Positions 16,025-26,165 of a stretch of 64,000 nt of DNA are shown piece by piece; position 1 is the stretch's first letter, and each line of letters begins with the position of its first letter. Origin of the DNA: Roseicella aerolata (GTDB lineage Bacteria; Pseudomonadota; Alphaproteobacteria; Acetobacterales; Acetobacteraceae); assembly GCF_020523605.1 (NCBI RefSeq), contig NZ_JAJAQI010000006.1:1-64000 (forward strand), in the 5' to 3' direction. Under the pieces are notes generated by a model. It worked only from the letters and a program-made list of their open reading frames with translations. It had not been told where the DNA came from and did no database searches. The translations under genes were made by a program, and so were the position numbers.

Positions 16025-17581
16025 CTGCGCCGCCTCATACCGTACCGGCGCCGCGCGGTCCATCACGCCGCGCGGCCGCAGCGCCGCCGCGCCGGCCGCG
16101 ACGGCGAGCACCGTCACCGGCCAGGTGATGCGGCTCTGGTAGCGCCCATGCACGGCCGAGAGCGCGCCGGCCAGGAAGGCATTGCCCAGCACCAGCGCCC
16201 CGCCGAGCACGGCCACGGCCAGCAGCGGCCCGCGCCGCGCCCGGGCGGCCAGCACCGCGACGCCGGCCAGCGCCAGCAGCGCGGCCCAGAACAGCGCCTG
16301 CTGCGTCCGGTCCTGCAGCCGCCGGTATGCGTCGAGCCGTGGGTCGCCCGTGCTCGCCCAGCTCCCGGCCGAGAGCCGGGCGGCGGGCTCGCCCATCTGG
16401 GCGACCAGCTCGCTGAAGCTGCGCAGCGGCGGCTCGGCCATGGCCGGGTCGATCCAGAGCGTCACCAGCTGCCGCGCGACATTCTCCAGGCTGCGGGCCG
16501 CCTGCTCGGCCGGGTGGTCGCGCAGCACGCGCCCGGTGATCTCGCGCGCCTCGGCCAGGAAGCGGTCGCGCTCCGCCCAGTGGCGCAGCCAGGGCGAATC
16601 CGGCTGCCACAGGAAGTGGTCCGAATGCAGCCGCCAGAATTCCGGCTGCTGGCAGAGCAGCCAGGGCGCGCCGGCCGGGCATTCCTTCTCCAGCACCCGC
16701 GCCGCCGTGCCATCCCCCACCATGCGCGCGAGCATGAAGAGCGGCGAGCTTTCCGAGAGCGTCGCCTTCTTGCCGAAGACCAGGTTGGTGCCGACCAGCC
16801 CCCCCGCCGCCAGCAGCAGCGTGGCGAGCGCGAGGCCCGCCCGCCGCCAGCGCAGCGGATCCCGCCCGCGCTCGATCAGCCAGCGCAGCCCGAGGCCGAC
16901 CAGAGCGCCGCCGGCAGCCAGCGGCAGGTGGCTCAGATGGCTGCCGACCAGGAAGGCGCCGAGCAGGGCGAAGCCCGCCGCGCGCCAGGGGCTGCGCAGC
17001 CAGTCGCCGCCCACGACCAGCAGGGCGAGCCAGAGGGCGAGGCAGCCGGTCAGCACATCCGGCATGACCTGGCTGGCCAGCCAGGGCGCGGCGGAGCCGA
17101 GCAGGGCGATGGCCAGGGCCGCCCGCGCCCAGGCCGGCGGCGCCGGCCCGGCCAGCGCCCGCAGCAGCGCATCGGCCAGCAGCACCACCAGCAGCGCCTG
17201 GGCGAAGGGCAGCAGCAGCAGCGTGACGGGATGCGCGAAGGGCAGCAGCGCCAGGCTGTAGGGGGCGGGACGGAGGAAGAAGGGATTGCCCGAGAGCGCG
17301 ACGGAAGGGCCGGCCTCCGGCGCCGCGGCGGGCGCGCTGCCGGCGCTGCCCGGCGCTGCCTCGCCGCCGCCGAAATGGCTGGGCATGTAGCCCCGGTACT
17401 GGCCGGCATCGGTCGAGAGCCGCCCCTGCGCCAGTTCCTGCGCGAAGGCGAAGGGCTTGCGCAGGTAATGGGCGCTGTCGTCGAAGAGCAGCGGGAAGCC
17501 GTTCAGCAGCGCCGGCAGGCAGAGCAACAGGGCCAGCGCCCCCAGGAAGAGCGGGCGGGACAGACCAGGCATGGGGCGCAT
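16004..17581 (-). CDS. polytopic membrane protein, GT-C/PMT-like glycosyltransferase
   Basis: This 525-aa protein has about ten hydrophobic segments. An acidic pair follows the first (FPLLFDDSAHYL), the position where GT-C glycosyltransferases (PMT/ArnT type) carry catalytic Asp residues. A long soluble loop lies at about residues 290-430. It would use a lipid-linked sugar at the periplasmic face; donor and acceptor are unknown. The ATG at 17581 has AGGAGGT eight bases upstream and is preferred to an upstream in-frame start. The last six codons and the stop (AGLAQR-TAG) are provided by the att repeat, meaning the tRNA 5' end overlapped this gene before integration. Confidence 0.65.
   Translation of the reverse strand: MRPMPGLSRPLFLGALALLLCLPALLNGFPLLFDDSAHYLRKPFAFAQELAQGRLSTDAGQYRGYMPSHFGGGEAAPGSAGSAPAAAPEAGPSVALSGNPFFLRPAPYSLALLPFAHPVTLLLLPFAQALLVVLLADALLRALAGPAPPAWARAALAIALLGSAAPWLASQVMPDVLTGCLALWLALLVVGGDWLRSPWRAAGFALLGAFLVGSHLSHLPLAAGGALVGLGLRWLIERGRDPLRWRRAGLALATLLLAAGGLVGTNLVFGKKATLSESSPLFMLARMVGDGTAARVLEKECPAGAPWLLCQQPEFWRLHSDHFLWQPDSPWLRHWAERDRFLAEAREITGRVLRDHPAEQAARSLENVARQLVTLWIDPAMAEPPLRSFSELVAQMGEPAARLSAGSWASTGDPRLDAYRRLQDRTQQALFWAALLALAGVAVLAARARRGPLLAVAVLGGALVLGNAFLAGALSAVHGRYQSRITWPVTVLAVAAGAAALRPRGVMDRAAPVRYEAAQAGLAQR
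16034..16062 (-). promoter_or_regulatory. candidate original tRNA-Thr promoter (now reads into the truncated copy)
   Basis: TGGACC (16057-16062), a 17-nt spacer and TATGAG (16034-16039) would place the start about two bases before the first base of the tRNA fragment at 16024. It lies inside the 3' end of the membrane-protein gene. The intact tRNA copy at 5637 has no comparably good match in its new upstream sequence. Confidence 0.4.
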
Positions 17582-17750
17582 CGACGGGACCTCCTGCGGG
17601 GGGCCGCGCAGGGGCGGCACCCCGGGGGCAGGTGCGCGGCGGCCCCGATCATCCGGAGCCGGGCAGGGCGCCACAACCGGGGGGAGGGGCCAATCCGATC
17701 ATCATCGCGTGCCCCTCGCGCGATTGCGTCCGCTGGCGGGCGAGGCGCCC

Positions 17751-17978
17751 TCACGCACGGCCCACGGGGCCGAAGGCTTCCTGGTTGGTCGCCCGGATCA
17801 CCGCGGCGAAGAGGCGGAGCGCATCCGGCCCGCCGCGGTCGGCGAGCGTCCCCTGGTCCATCTCGGCGGCCAGCACCTCGGCATGCTCGGCGAGCGTCTC
17901 GGCGGCGCGGCGCAGCGCCTCCCGCGAGAGGGCAAGCTGCTGATCATCGGTCAGGGTGGTCCAGTCGGCGTGCGGCAT
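17751..17978 (-). CDS. small hypothetical protein (75 aa)
   Basis: This 75-aa helical protein begins MPHADWTTLTDDQQLALSREALRRAAETLAEHAEVL. It ends with RLFAAVIRATNQEAFGPVGRA. The amino-acid pattern is amphipathic and balanced, unlike overlapping frames. The start at 17978 follows GGAAA; an upstream in-frame start at 18002 is possible. It lies between the glycosyltransferase-like gene and the hydratase. Not recognised. Confidence 0.5.
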   Translation of the reverse strand: MPHADWTTLTDDQQLALSREALRRAAETLAEHAEVLAAEMDQGTLADRGGPDALRLFAAVIRATNQEAFGPVGRA

Positions 17979-18175
17979 GGGGTTTCCAATGCGGCGCGCC
18001 ATCCTGGCGGCGTGGTTCGGCGGGGGGAGGCCGCCCTGTCAGGCGGTCCCGCCATCATGGGCAGGAAGGGGTTAACGCCCGGCTGCCAGGGGGGGCGGCC
18101 CGGTGCAGGGTGGCGGTTCCCGCCCTCGCCGGCGCGAAGCCGCCCCGCCGCGGACCGGCGGGGAGGGCTGCCTTC

Positions 18176-18195
18176 CCGGGGGCCGAAGCCCCCGG
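18176..18195 (-). terminator. GC-rich hairpin downstream of the hydratase gene
   Basis: CCGGGGGC-CGAA-GCCCCCGG is a perfect 8-bp stem with a tetraloop (TTCG on the minus strand). It lies in the 304-bp gene-free stretch 18003-18306. Several other GC-rich dyads are nearby. Probably the transcript end of the leftward hydratase gene; no T-tract. Confidence 0.4.
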
Positions 18196-18306
18196 CACCC
18201 CGTTCCGCCGGGCCGGATGACCCGTCCCTTCTGCACGCGGCCGCCACGCCCATGGGGGCGTCCAGCCCCGCGCGCCGGTACCCGAACCGGGGCACCGGCG
18301 CGGCCG

Positions 18307-19071
18307 TCACACGAAGCGCAGCCGCGCCGTCCCGAGCAGGTCGAATTCGGCGACCACCTCGCAGGGCCCCTCCAGCCAGATCGGCGGAGTGACGGAGCCG
18401 AGCCAGACCACCTGCCCGGCCTTCAGCCCGCCGAAGGCGCGCGCCGCGCCCGAGCCGGCGAGCCAGGCCAGCGCCTCCAGCGGATGGCCCAGCAGGTCCC
18501 GGCCATGGCCCGAGCCCACCACCCTGCCACCGACATGGAAGCTGCCCTTCGCGGCGCCGAGGTCGAGCGTGCGCCAGTCCCGGGCCGCCGCCCCCAGCAC
18601 CCCCGCGGCGTGGAAGACCTGGTCGGCGATCAGGGTCGGCGTGCCGAGCAGCGCGAGGTCGCCATAGCGCTTCTCGACGATCTCGATCGCCGGGAAGACC
18701 TCAGCGACGGCCTCGGCGGCCTGCTCCCGCGTCGTCGGGCCGGCCGGCAGGTCGCGGCCCAGCCGGACGGCGATCTCGCATTCGACGCCGGGGTTGAGGA
18801 AATCCGCGAAGCGGAGCTCGGCGCCGTCCGGCCGGAGGCTCTCCTTCGGCACGAAGCCGGCAGCCGGGCCGGAGAGGCCGAGATAGTCCTGCATCTGCCT
18901 CGTGGTCGCGCCGATCTTGAAGCCGAAGGGCGGGATGGCGCCCTGGCGGCCGGCGATCTCATGCTGCACGGCATAGCCGGCCTCCGGCGTCGCCGGCGCC
19001 TCGGCGCCGAGCGGCGCGAGCACCCGCTTCTCCCTCCGCGCGGCGATGATGGCCTCGGCGGCTGCGCTCAT
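18307..19071 (-). CDS. 2-keto-4-pentenoate hydratase / fumarylacetoacetase-superfamily enzyme
   Basis: This 254-aa protein belongs to the MhpD/FAH superfamily. Its hallmarks are FGFKIGATTRQMQDYLGL, GFVPKESL, and the metal-binding region NPGVECEIAVRLGRDLP with its paired glutamates. AVAEVFPAIEIVEKRYG and LADQVFHA-like segments follow. Members hydrate 2-oxopent-4-enoate or related dienoates in meta-cleavage pathways, or act as decarboxylases/hydrolases on similar substrates. There is no aromatic-degradation operon here, so the substrate is undetermined. The gene stands alone, with the small ORF downstream and rlmB upstream in the same orientation. Confidence 0.8.
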   Translation of the reverse strand: MSAAAEAIIAARREKRVLAPLGAEAPATPEAGYAVQHEIAGRQGAIPPFGFKIGATTRQMQDYLGLSGPAAGFVPKESLRPDGAELRFADFLNPGVECEIAVRLGRDLPAGPTTREQAAEAVAEVFPAIEIVEKRYGDLALLGTPTLIADQVFHAAGVLGAAARDWRTLDLGAAKGSFHVGGRVVGSGHGRDLLGHPLEALAWLAGSGAARAFGGLKAGQVVWLGSVTPPIWLEGPCEVVAEFDLLGTARLRFV

Positions 19072-19149
19072 GGTCGTTTCCTCCTCTGGACCGGTCGCGT
19101 CATGGCCGGGGCCGGCCCGGCCGGCAAGCCGCCGCGGGCCGGGGCCGCC

Positions 19150-20034
19150 TCAGCCCCGCGCCAGTTCGTAGAGCGCGACCGCCGCGGCGGCCGAGACGTT
19201 CAGGCTCTCCATCTCGGGCGCGATCGGCAGGCGGCAGAGCTCGTCGCAATTCTCCCGCGTCAGCCGGCGCATGCCCTCGCCCTCCGCGCCCAGCACCAGC
19301 GCCACGCGCCGGCCATGCAGGCCGGACTGCGCCAGCGTCACCGGTGCCTCGCCGGCCAGGCCGACCACCCAGAGCCCGGCCTTCTTCAGCGAATCGAGCG
19401 CCCGGGCCAGGTTCACCTCCCGCACCACCGGCACGATCTCCAGCGCGCCGGAGGCGGCGCGGGCCAGCGCCCCCGTCTCCGGCGGGGCGTGGCGGTCCTG
19501 CATCACGATGGCGGCGGCGCCGAAGGCGGCGGCCGAGCGCAGGATGGCGCCGACATTGCGCGGGTCGGTCACCTGGTCGAGGACCAGGACGGGCCCATGC
19601 CCGTGCTCCAGCGCGCGTTCCAGCGGCATGTCCGGCAGCGGCTCGGCCAGCAGGGCGACGCCCTGGTGCACCGAATCCTCCGGCAGGAAGGTGGCGAACC
19701 GGCCGCGCTCCACCCGCTCCGGCGTGATGCGCCAGGGCCCGGACAGGCGGGCGGCGAGCGCCGCCTCGGCCTCCTCCGTCACCAGCAGCCGTTTCAGCCG
19801 GCGGGCCGGGTTGGCCAGCGCCGCGGCCACCGGGTGCAGCCCGTGCAGCCAGACGCCGCCGGCCGGCGCCGGGGCGGGGCCGCGCGGCGCGGCGCGTTCC
19901 GCCCCCCCGCCGCGACGGGGCGGAGAGGAGGGGGAGCCGGCGGGCGGCGGGGGGGCGTGGCCGCCACGCGGCGGGTGAGGGGGGCCGCCACGCGGCGGAT
20001 GATGGGTGCCGCTCCGCGGCGGTGCTCGGCGCAT
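19150..20034 (-). CDS. rlmB: 23S rRNA 2'-O-methyltransferase, SpoU/TrmH family
   Basis: This protein is about 294 aa. The N-terminal 60 residues are a low-complexity Arg/Pro/Gly stretch (RGGPPHPPRGGHAPPPP). An RNA-binding SpoU_sub_bind region (WLHGLHPVAAALANPAR) follows. The SPOUT catalytic domain has motif 1 DQVTDPRNVGAILRSAAAFGA, motif 2 LVLGAEGEGMRRLT and motif 3 LPIAPEMESLNVSAAAAVALYE. It uses SAM to methylate a 23S rRNA ribose (G2251 in E. coli). The start is taken at ATG 20034; the open frame extends to 20127 without similarity. It is divergent from the tRNA-Tyr/tuf promoter 80 bp away. Confidence 0.85.
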   Translation of the reverse strand: MRRAPPRSGTHHPPRGGPPHPPRGGHAPPPPAGSPSSPPRRGGGAERAAPRGPAPAPAGGVWLHGLHPVAAALANPARRLKRLLVTEEAEAALAARLSGPWRITPERVERGRFATFLPEDSVHQGVALLAEPLPDMPLERALEHGHGPVLVLDQVTDPRNVGAILRSAAAFGAAAIVMQDRHAPPETGALARAASGALEIVPVVREVNLARALDSLKKAGLWVVGLAGEAPVTLAQSGLHGRRVALVLGAEGEGMRRLTRENCDELCRLPIAPEMESLNVSAAAAVALYELARG

Positions 20035-20115
20035 GGCTGCATCCTGCGCTTCGGCGCGCCGCTGTCCAGCGGCGGGAAAAGCACATGCGGGATCGATTCT
20101 TCTGCCGCCCCCACG

Positions 20116-20143
20116 TTGACAGGCCATGACGAAACCGGATAAC
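20116..20143 (+). promoter_or_regulatory. sigma70-type promoter for tRNA-Tyr/tRNA-Gly/tuf
   Basis: TTGACA (20116-20121, perfect consensus), a 16-nt spacer and GATAAC (20138-20143) lie about 37 bp before tRNA-Tyr. This is the strongest promoter match in the window, fitting a tRNA-tuf operon. Confidence 0.75.
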
Positions 20144-20179
20144 CCGCGCCACCCGCCGGTCTGGGGCGATCAGGACCGC

Positions 20180-20261
20180 GGAGGGGTGCCCGAGTGGCTA
20201 AAGGGGACGGACTGTAAATCCGTTGGCTACGCCTACGTTGGTTCGAATCCAACCCCCTCCA
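20180..20261 (+). tRNA. trnY: tRNA-Tyr (anticodon GUA)
   Basis: These 82 nt have the acceptor stem GGAGGGG/CCCCTCC, anticodon loop ACTGTAAAT with GTA, a long class II variable arm, and T-loop GGTTCGAATCC. CCA is not encoded. It is the first transcript element of the tRNA-tuf operon. Confidence 0.95.
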
Positions 20262-20331
20262 TATCTCCCAGCGCTGGCCGAGTTGCCGGCGCCCCCGGGG
20301 GCCTGTGCGTCTCGCCGGCGGCGCCTTGGGC

Positions 20332-20405
20332 GCGGGTGTAGCTCAATGGTAGAGCCCCAGCCTTCCAAGCTGGTTGTGCGGGTTCGATTCCCGTCACCCG
20401 CTCCA
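20332..20405 (+). tRNA. trnG: tRNA-Gly (anticodon UCC)
   Basis: These 74 nt include an encoded CCA. The acceptor stem is GCGGGTG/CACCCGC, the anticodon loop is CTTCCAA with TCC, and the T-loop is GGTTCGATTCC. It lies 70 bp after tRNA-Tyr and 244 bp before tuf. The Tyr-Gly-tuf order parallels the E. coli tRNA-tufB operon. Confidence 0.95.
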
Positions 20406-20649
20406 ATGCGCGGGCTCGGTGGGGGCAGAACGCGGCCGGGCGTGATCGACCGGCGGCGCCACTCTGCTTCGACACCAGCGGAGCAGATCGCCCCTGGGCC
20501 GACCCGCCCGAAGGCGCCCTTCTGCTCCGAGATCAGAGGTTCAGGGCGGGATGCGCGGCGCAGCCGGCGCGGCTCGCTCCTGGGGTTTCGAGGAATGCCC
20601 TGGGACCGGTGGTCGGTCGCGCGGGCCAGATGGGGTAGCGGAGCCGGAC

Positions 20650-21837
<1,188 letters not shown>

Positions 21838-21864
21838 GGCAGGGGCCACCGGCCTGTGCCTGGG

Positions 21865-21899
21865 ATGCGGGTCGCGCGAGCGGCCCGCATTTCTTTTTT
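21865..21899 (+). terminator. Rho-independent terminator after tuf copy 1
   Basis: The ATGCGGG...CCCGCAT arms are extended inward by T-G and CGC/GCG pairs around a GCGA loop and followed by TTCTTTTTT. This is a textbook intrinsic terminator that closes the tRNA-Tyr/tRNA-Gly/tuf unit. Confidence 0.85.
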
Positions 21900-21994
21900 C
21901 CGGCCCCTGGACCCGGCCGCGAGGGGGGCGCCCATGTGTCGCTTCCGTGCCGCCCCGGGACCTGCCGGGAGACGCATGGCCGAGGCCCGCCGAC

Positions 21995-23596
21995 ATGCCT
22001 GAGTTGGATGACCTGGCGGCCAGCCTGCTGCGCCTCGTCCAGGCGGTGCTGCTGCCCCCGCATGCCGCGCCGGAGATAGCCCCGGATCTCGCCTCGGCCG
22101 CCTTCGCCGCCGCCCTTGGCCGCGTAGCGGACGGTTTCCGCTACATCGATGTCGAGGCGCCGGATGCCCGCATCCCGGCCGGGCTCGGGTTCGCGCCGGG
22201 ATTCGTCCGGGCCATGGCCGCCGGGGCCGAGGCCTTGCAGGCGCAGCGACAGGCGGAAATCCTCCGCCGCTTCCCGACCTTGCCACCAGACGGGCTCCCA
22301 GCCCGCGGGCTCGATATCGCCTACGCCCTGTCCGCCCGGGCCAAGCTGGTGCTCTGCCCCTTCACCGGGGCCTGGGCCCATGCCGCCCGGGCGCTCGGCT
22401 ACGAGACCTTCTGGCATGGCGCGGCCGGGCGGGTGTGCCTGGTCGCGCAATACACGGAGACGACGCAGACCGGACAGGACACGGTCTGGCTGTTCCCCGC
22501 GGAGAAGGTCGCGCTGTATTTCGGCTCGCGGGTCACGCTGCCGATCCTGCGCCACTTCCTGCAGGAGTGCCTGCTGGGCCTGCTCTGCGCCCCGGCGGCG
22601 GTCGCGGCGCATCTGCGCCGGCCGGCGCCCTCCGCCGCGCTGGCGCTGGTCGAGATGTCGGCGCCGCATTTCGGGCATGCCCTGTGGAATGCGAGCAGCG
22701 CCTGGGCGCGGCTTTTCGCCCTCCCCGGCCTGCCCCGGCCCGATCGCTACGTGACCTGGCACGAGAGCAATTTCCTCCCGCCCGTCACCGAGCTCTATCC
22801 GGAGGAGGCCGGGCGTCCCCTGCTCCGGCTGCACCGCCCGGCGGAGCTGGTGCGAGTCATCGCCGAGACCGACTCGCTGGCGCTGGTGGCGAAGGATCAC
22901 TGGATCACCGAGGCGCTGGCGCGTCGGGTGATCGACCACGCCTGGCGCCATGCCGCGCCCGAGGCGCTGGCCGCGCTGCGCGCCCTGCGCCGGACGGCGA
23001 TGCCGTTGGTGCTGCTGGGCCTGCGGCTGGGCAACCGGGTCTGGCTCGAGCAGGAAGAGGGCCTAGCGAATCTCGCGGCGGCGCTGCAGGCCCGCTTCGG
23101 GGCGGTCGGCTTCATCATCGACGGGCTGAATGCCGGCACCACCATGGGCTGGACCCATGAGTTGATGTCGTTGCCGGAGGAGATGCGGCTGGCCGGGCGC
23201 CTTGCCGACCGGATCGGGCGGCATGCGCCCTGCCTCGTCACCGTGGGGCGGAGCATGGCGGAAAGCCTCGTCGCCTCCGCGCTCTGCGACGTCTTCGTCG
23301 CGCCGGCGGGCTCCGGCCTCGCGAAGTACCAGTGGCTCGCCAACAAGCCGGGCGTGGTGGTCTCGAACAGCGTGATCCTCGATCCGGGCAATCCGCTCGG
23401 CTGGTCCTGCCGCGTCTTCGACGGGTTCCGCGACGGGGCGCGCCCGGCGCTGCGGCCGGACCACCGCCTGGTCCGGGATGTCGGATCGGCACAGCGCCCC
23501 GGCCCGATGCATGCCGATGTCAGCCTGGACTGGCGCGCCCTCCTCCCCTCCGTCATCGGGTTGGCGGAGGAGGCGATACGCCTTCGGCGCGCATAG
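21995..23596 (+). CDS. glycosyltransferase-like hypothetical protein
   Basis: This protein is about 533 aa and has no signal peptide. The segments [41 protein letters not shown] and [30 protein letters not shown] resemble the order of motifs in GT61-like enzymes: a GHxLxxxxP-type stretch, an R..N..E stretch, and a final small-residue GSGL loop. I cannot assign a family firmly. The start is uncertain: ATG 21995 is chosen, while a GTG at 21947 is in frame. It is an interloper between tuf and tRNA-Trp/secE, enclosed by the tuf terminator and its own downstream promoter. Confidence 0.5.
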   Translation: MPELDDLAASLLRLVQAVLLPPHAAPEIAPDLASAAFAAALGRVADGFRYIDVEAPDARIPAGLGFAPGFVRAMAAGAEALQAQRQAEILRRFPTLPPDGLPARGLDIAYALSARAKLVLCPFTGAWAHAARALGYETFWHGAAGRVCLVAQYTETTQTGQDTVWLFPAEKVALYFGSRVTLPILRHFLQECLLGLLCAPAAVAAHLRRPAPSAALALVEMSAPHFGHALWNASSAWARLFALPGLPRPDRYVTWHESNFLPPVTELYPEEAGRPLLRLHRPAELVRVIAETDSLALVAKDHWITEALARRVIDHAWRHAAPEALAALRALRRTAMPLVLLGLRLGNRVWLEQEEGLANLAAALQARFGAVGFIIDGLNAGTTMGWTHELMSLPEEMRLAGRLADRIGRHAPCLVTVGRSMAESLVASALCDVFVAPAGSGLAKYQWLANKPGVVVSNSVILDPGNPLGWSCRVFDGFRDGARPALRPDHRLVRDVGSAQRPGPMHADVSLDWRALLPSVIGLAEEAIRLRRA

Positions 23597-23610
23597 TGGC
23601 GCCCTGCCTC

Positions 23611-23639
23611 TCGACACCACCCCCGGCGTCGCCTATAGG
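23611..23639 (+). promoter_or_regulatory. sigma70-type promoter for tRNA-Trp/secE/nusG
   Basis: TCGACA (23611-23616), a 17-nt spacer and TATAGG (23634-23639) lie 27 bp upstream of tRNA-Trp. Confidence 0.65.
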
Positions 23640-23666
23640 CGGTCTCCCGCATCGGCGGGGCCCTGC

Positions 23667-23743
23667 AGGGGCGTAGCTCAATTGGCTAGAGCGCCGGTCT
23701 CCAAAACCGGAGGTTGGGGGTTCGAGACCCTCCGCCCCTGCCA
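23667..23743 (+). tRNA. trnW: tRNA-Trp (anticodon CCA)
   Basis: These 77 nt include an encoded CCA. The acceptor stem is AGGGGCG/CGCCCCT, the anticodon loop is CTCCAAA with CCA, and the T-loop is GGTTCGAGACC. It is directly upstream of secE-nusG, the usual bacterial arrangement. Confidence 0.95.
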
Positions 23744-23927
23744 CTTCCCCGGCCCGCCCGGGGCATTCGGTGTCCTGCTCCCCTGGAGCCCGCTGCGCCT
23801 GCGGTGAGCGGAAGGGGCCGGCAGGCCACCACCCACATCTTTACGTGGGTGGCGCCTTTCCCCATCCTCCCTGGGGGCGGGCGACCGCCCGCGAAGCGTT
23901 CACCACAGCCCAGGAAGGTTCGTCGCC

Positions 23928-24122
23928 TTGGCCAAGCTGGATCCCGCGCAGTATGTCCGGGACGTGCGGACGGAGGTGGCCAAGGTCACCTGGCCGACCC
24001 GCAAGGAGACCCTGATCACGACCGGCCTCGTGCTGGCGATGTCCGCGCTCGCGGCGGTCTTCTTTCTGATCGTCGATCAGCTGATCGCGCTCGCCATGCG
24101 CGGCGTCTTCGGGCTGGGCTAA
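23928..24122 (+). CDS. secE: preprotein translocase subunit SecE
   Basis: This 64-aa single-TM protein has the conserved cytosolic amphipathic helix [13 protein letters not shown] followed by one membrane span ([20 protein letters not shown]). It clamps the two halves of SecY in the translocon. It starts at TTG 23928, supported by AGGAAGG ten bases upstream; there is no in-frame ATG. It is separated from nusG by 13 nt. Confidence 0.93.
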   Translation: MAKLDPAQYVRDVRTEVAKVTWPTRKETLITTGLVLAMSALAAVFFLIVDQLIALAMRGVFGLG

Positions 24123-24135
24123 GGGGTACGGAACG

Positions 24136-24669
24136 ATGGCCAAGCGCTGGTACGTGGTGCATGTCTATTCGGGCTTCGAGAAGAAGATCGCCCAGCAGAT
24201 CAAGGAACAGGCCGCCCAGAAGGGGCTGGGCGACCAGTTCGACGAGATCCTGGTCCCTTCCGAGGAGGTGACCGAGGTCCGCCGCGGCCAGAAGGTCAAT
24301 TCCGAGCGGAAATTCTTCCCCGGCTATGTGCTGGTGAAGATGGAGATGTCGGATGAGGCCTGGCACCTGGTGAAGGACACGCCGAAGGTCACCGGCTTCC
24401 TCGGCAACAAGAACAAGCCGAGCCCGATCACCGAGGCCGAGGCCCAGCGCATCGTCAACCAGGTGAAGGAAGGCGTGGAGAAGCCGCGCAAGCCCGCCGT
24501 GGTGTTCGAGGTGGGCGAGCAGATCCGCGTCGCCGACGGGCCTTTCACCAGCTTCATGGGCACGGTGGAGGAGGTGGACGAGGAGCGTGGCCGGGTGAAG
24601 GTCAGCGTCTCCATCTTCGGCCGCTCCACCCCGGTCGAGCTGGAATACGGCCAGGTCGAGAAGGCCTGA
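24136..24669 (+). CDS. nusG: transcription antitermination factor NusG
   Basis: This 177-aa protein has an NGN domain at the N-terminus ([42 protein letters not shown]) and a KOW domain at the C-terminus ([32 protein letters not shown]). It binds the RNA polymerase clamp, suppresses pausing and links transcription to Rho or ribosomes. It is cotranscribed with secE. A GC-rich hairpin follows before an unrelated gene. Confidence 0.97.
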   Translation: MAKRWYVVHVYSGFEKKIAQQIKEQAAQKGLGDQFDEILVPSEEVTEVRRGQKVNSERKFFPGYVLVKMEMSDEAWHLVKDTPKVTGFLGNKNKPSPITEAEAQRIVNQVKEGVEKPRKPAVVFEVGEQIRVADGPFTSFMGTVEEVDEERGRVKVSVSIFGRSTPVELEYGQVEKA

Positions 24670-24687
24670 GCCGGCCCGCGGGGCGGC

Positions 24688-24709
24688 GGGGCGCCTTCGG
24701 TGGCGCCCC
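24688..24709 (+). terminator. hairpin after nusG
   Basis: GGGGCGCC-TTCGGT-GGCGCCCC forms an 8-bp stem 19 bp after the nusG stop. There is no T-tract. It probably marks the end of the tRNA-Trp/secE/nusG unit; nothing else is seen in 24710-24931. Confidence 0.5.
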
Positions 24710-24931
24710 CGTCCCGCGTCGTGCCACCTCTCCGGGCGGCCGGACGCGGCCGGCCCCGATATCGTGCCCGACATGGCTCCGCCCCCGCGCCGGCGGCTTG
24801 CCGTCAGCGCCGGGCGCCAGGCCGCCGGTCTTCATTCCGCGCATGGCGCCCTCACTTTTCCGGGCGTTCACGCGGGTCCGTGATCTGCATTAGGCTTCCT
24901 CCCCATGGGGGAAGCGGGCGAGGGATCCCGG

Positions 24932-25903
24932 ATGGCAACGACGCGACGGGCGGCGCTCGCGGCCGCCGCAATGCTGGCCGGGCAGGGCCATGCCCGGGCG
25001 CAGGATTTTCCGAACCGAACCATCACCTGGATCGTCCCTGGCGGGCCCGGCGCCGTGCTCGATGTCGCGGCCCGGCTGATCGCCACCAAGCTGTCGCCTC
25101 GCCTCGGCCAAAGCGTGGTGATCGAGAACCGCCTGGGCGCCGGCGGGACAGCGGCCGCGGAAGCCGCGGCGCGCGCCGCGCCCGACGGCCACACGCTGTT
25201 CTTCGGCAATTTCGCCACCTTCGCCATCGCGCCGCTGCTGATCCCGAACCTGCGCTATGATGCGCGGCGGGACTTCGCCCCGGTCCATGGCGTCGGCGGC
25301 TCGCCGAATATCCTCGTCACCGGCATGGGTCGGCCCTGGCGTGGCATCCCCGAGCTCATCGCCCATGCCCGGGCGAATCCGGGCAAGGTGACCTATGCCG
25401 CCGCCGTCGCCTCCGGCCAGCATGTCGCCGCCACGCTTTTCGCCGAGGTGGCGGGGCTCGATCTGGCCCTGATCCCCTACAACAATTTCAGCCAGGCGCT
25501 GAACGACCTCGCCGCCGGCCGGGTGGATCTCTGTTTCGACTACCCCCTCAGCAGCCTGCCCTATGTGCGGGACGGGCGGCTGCGGGCGCTCGCGATCAAT
25601 GCCGGGCAGCGGCTGGCGATCGCGCCGGAGGTGCCGACGCTGGCCGAGGCGGGGCTGCCGGGGGCGGAACTGCTCGGCTGGTCCGGCATCTATGTCCCGG
25701 TGCGGACGCCCCCGGCCGTGATCGCGCGGCTGGCGACGGCGATCCGGGGGGCGCTGCGCGAGCCGGAGGTGAAGGCGCTGTTCGACAATACCGGCACCTT
25801 CCTGTGGGACCAGGTGGATGCCTCGCGGCTTGCCCAGGCGCTGGAGGAGGAGATCCCCCGCATGCAGCGCCTGATCGGGCAGACCATTCCGAGGAAGGGG
25901 TGA
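24932..25903 (+). CDS. Bug/TctC-family periplasmic solute-binding protein
   Basis: This 323-aa protein has a signal peptide (MATTRRAALAAAAMLAGQGHARA). Its family pattern is FPNRTITWIVPGGPGAVLDVAARLIATKL, VVIENRLGAGGTAAAEAAARAAPDGHTL, LDLALIPYNNFSQALNDLAAGRVDL and the C-terminal PEVPTLAEAGLPG. Family members bind carboxylates for tripartite tricarboxylate transporters or serve as orphan sensors. No TctA/TctB membrane gene is adjacent, so it is an orphan with unknown ligand. The ATG at 24932 follows GAGGGA. It interrupts the usual nusG-rplK junction. Confidence 0.85.
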   Translation: MATTRRAALAAAAMLAGQGHARAQDFPNRTITWIVPGGPGAVLDVAARLIATKLSPRLGQSVVIENRLGAGGTAAAEAAARAAPDGHTLFFGNFATFAIAPLLIPNLRYDARRDFAPVHGVGGSPNILVTGMGRPWRGIPELIAHARANPGKVTYAAAVASGQHVAATLFAEVAGLDLALIPYNNFSQALNDLAAGRVDLCFDYPLSSLPYVRDGRLRALAINAGQRLAIAPEVPTLAEAGLPGAELLGWSGIYVPVRTPPAVIARLATAIRGALREPEVKALFDNTGTFLWDQVDASRLAQALEEEIPRMQRLIGQTIPRKG

Positions 25904-26102
25904 AGGGGTTCGCAGGAGTCCGGGACGGACCGGCGCATGGAGCCGTATCGGCACCGGCGCCGTATCTCCTGTCCTGGGACGGCATGCTGCCGGGCCACCG
26001 GGCCAACCAGGCGACCGCCCCGTCTATTCCATCGGATAGGCTCGCGAAATCAAGAGGGAGTACGGCCGGTGCGGTCCGGGCGGCGGGCGGCGAACTTTCG
26101 CC

Positions 26103-26131
26103 TTGACTCCCGCGTCGCCTGCGCCCATACG
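26103..26131 (+). promoter_or_regulatory. sigma70-type promoter for rplK-rplA
   Basis: TTGACT (26103-26108), a 17-nt spacer and CATACG (26126-26131) lie about 105 bp before rplK, in the 333-bp gap after the Bug protein gene. The rest of that gap (25904-26102) shows no gene. Confidence 0.6.
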
Positions 26132-26165
26132 CCCCCGCTCACTTCATCGGGACGCGGGAGGCGCT

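Noticed and set aside
19880-20040. Short repeated GC-rich units in the N-terminal part of rlmB as a CRISPR-like array
   Set aside because: Units are imperfect, adjacent and in frame, encoding a low-complexity Arg/Pro/Gly linker; there are no spacers or cas genes.
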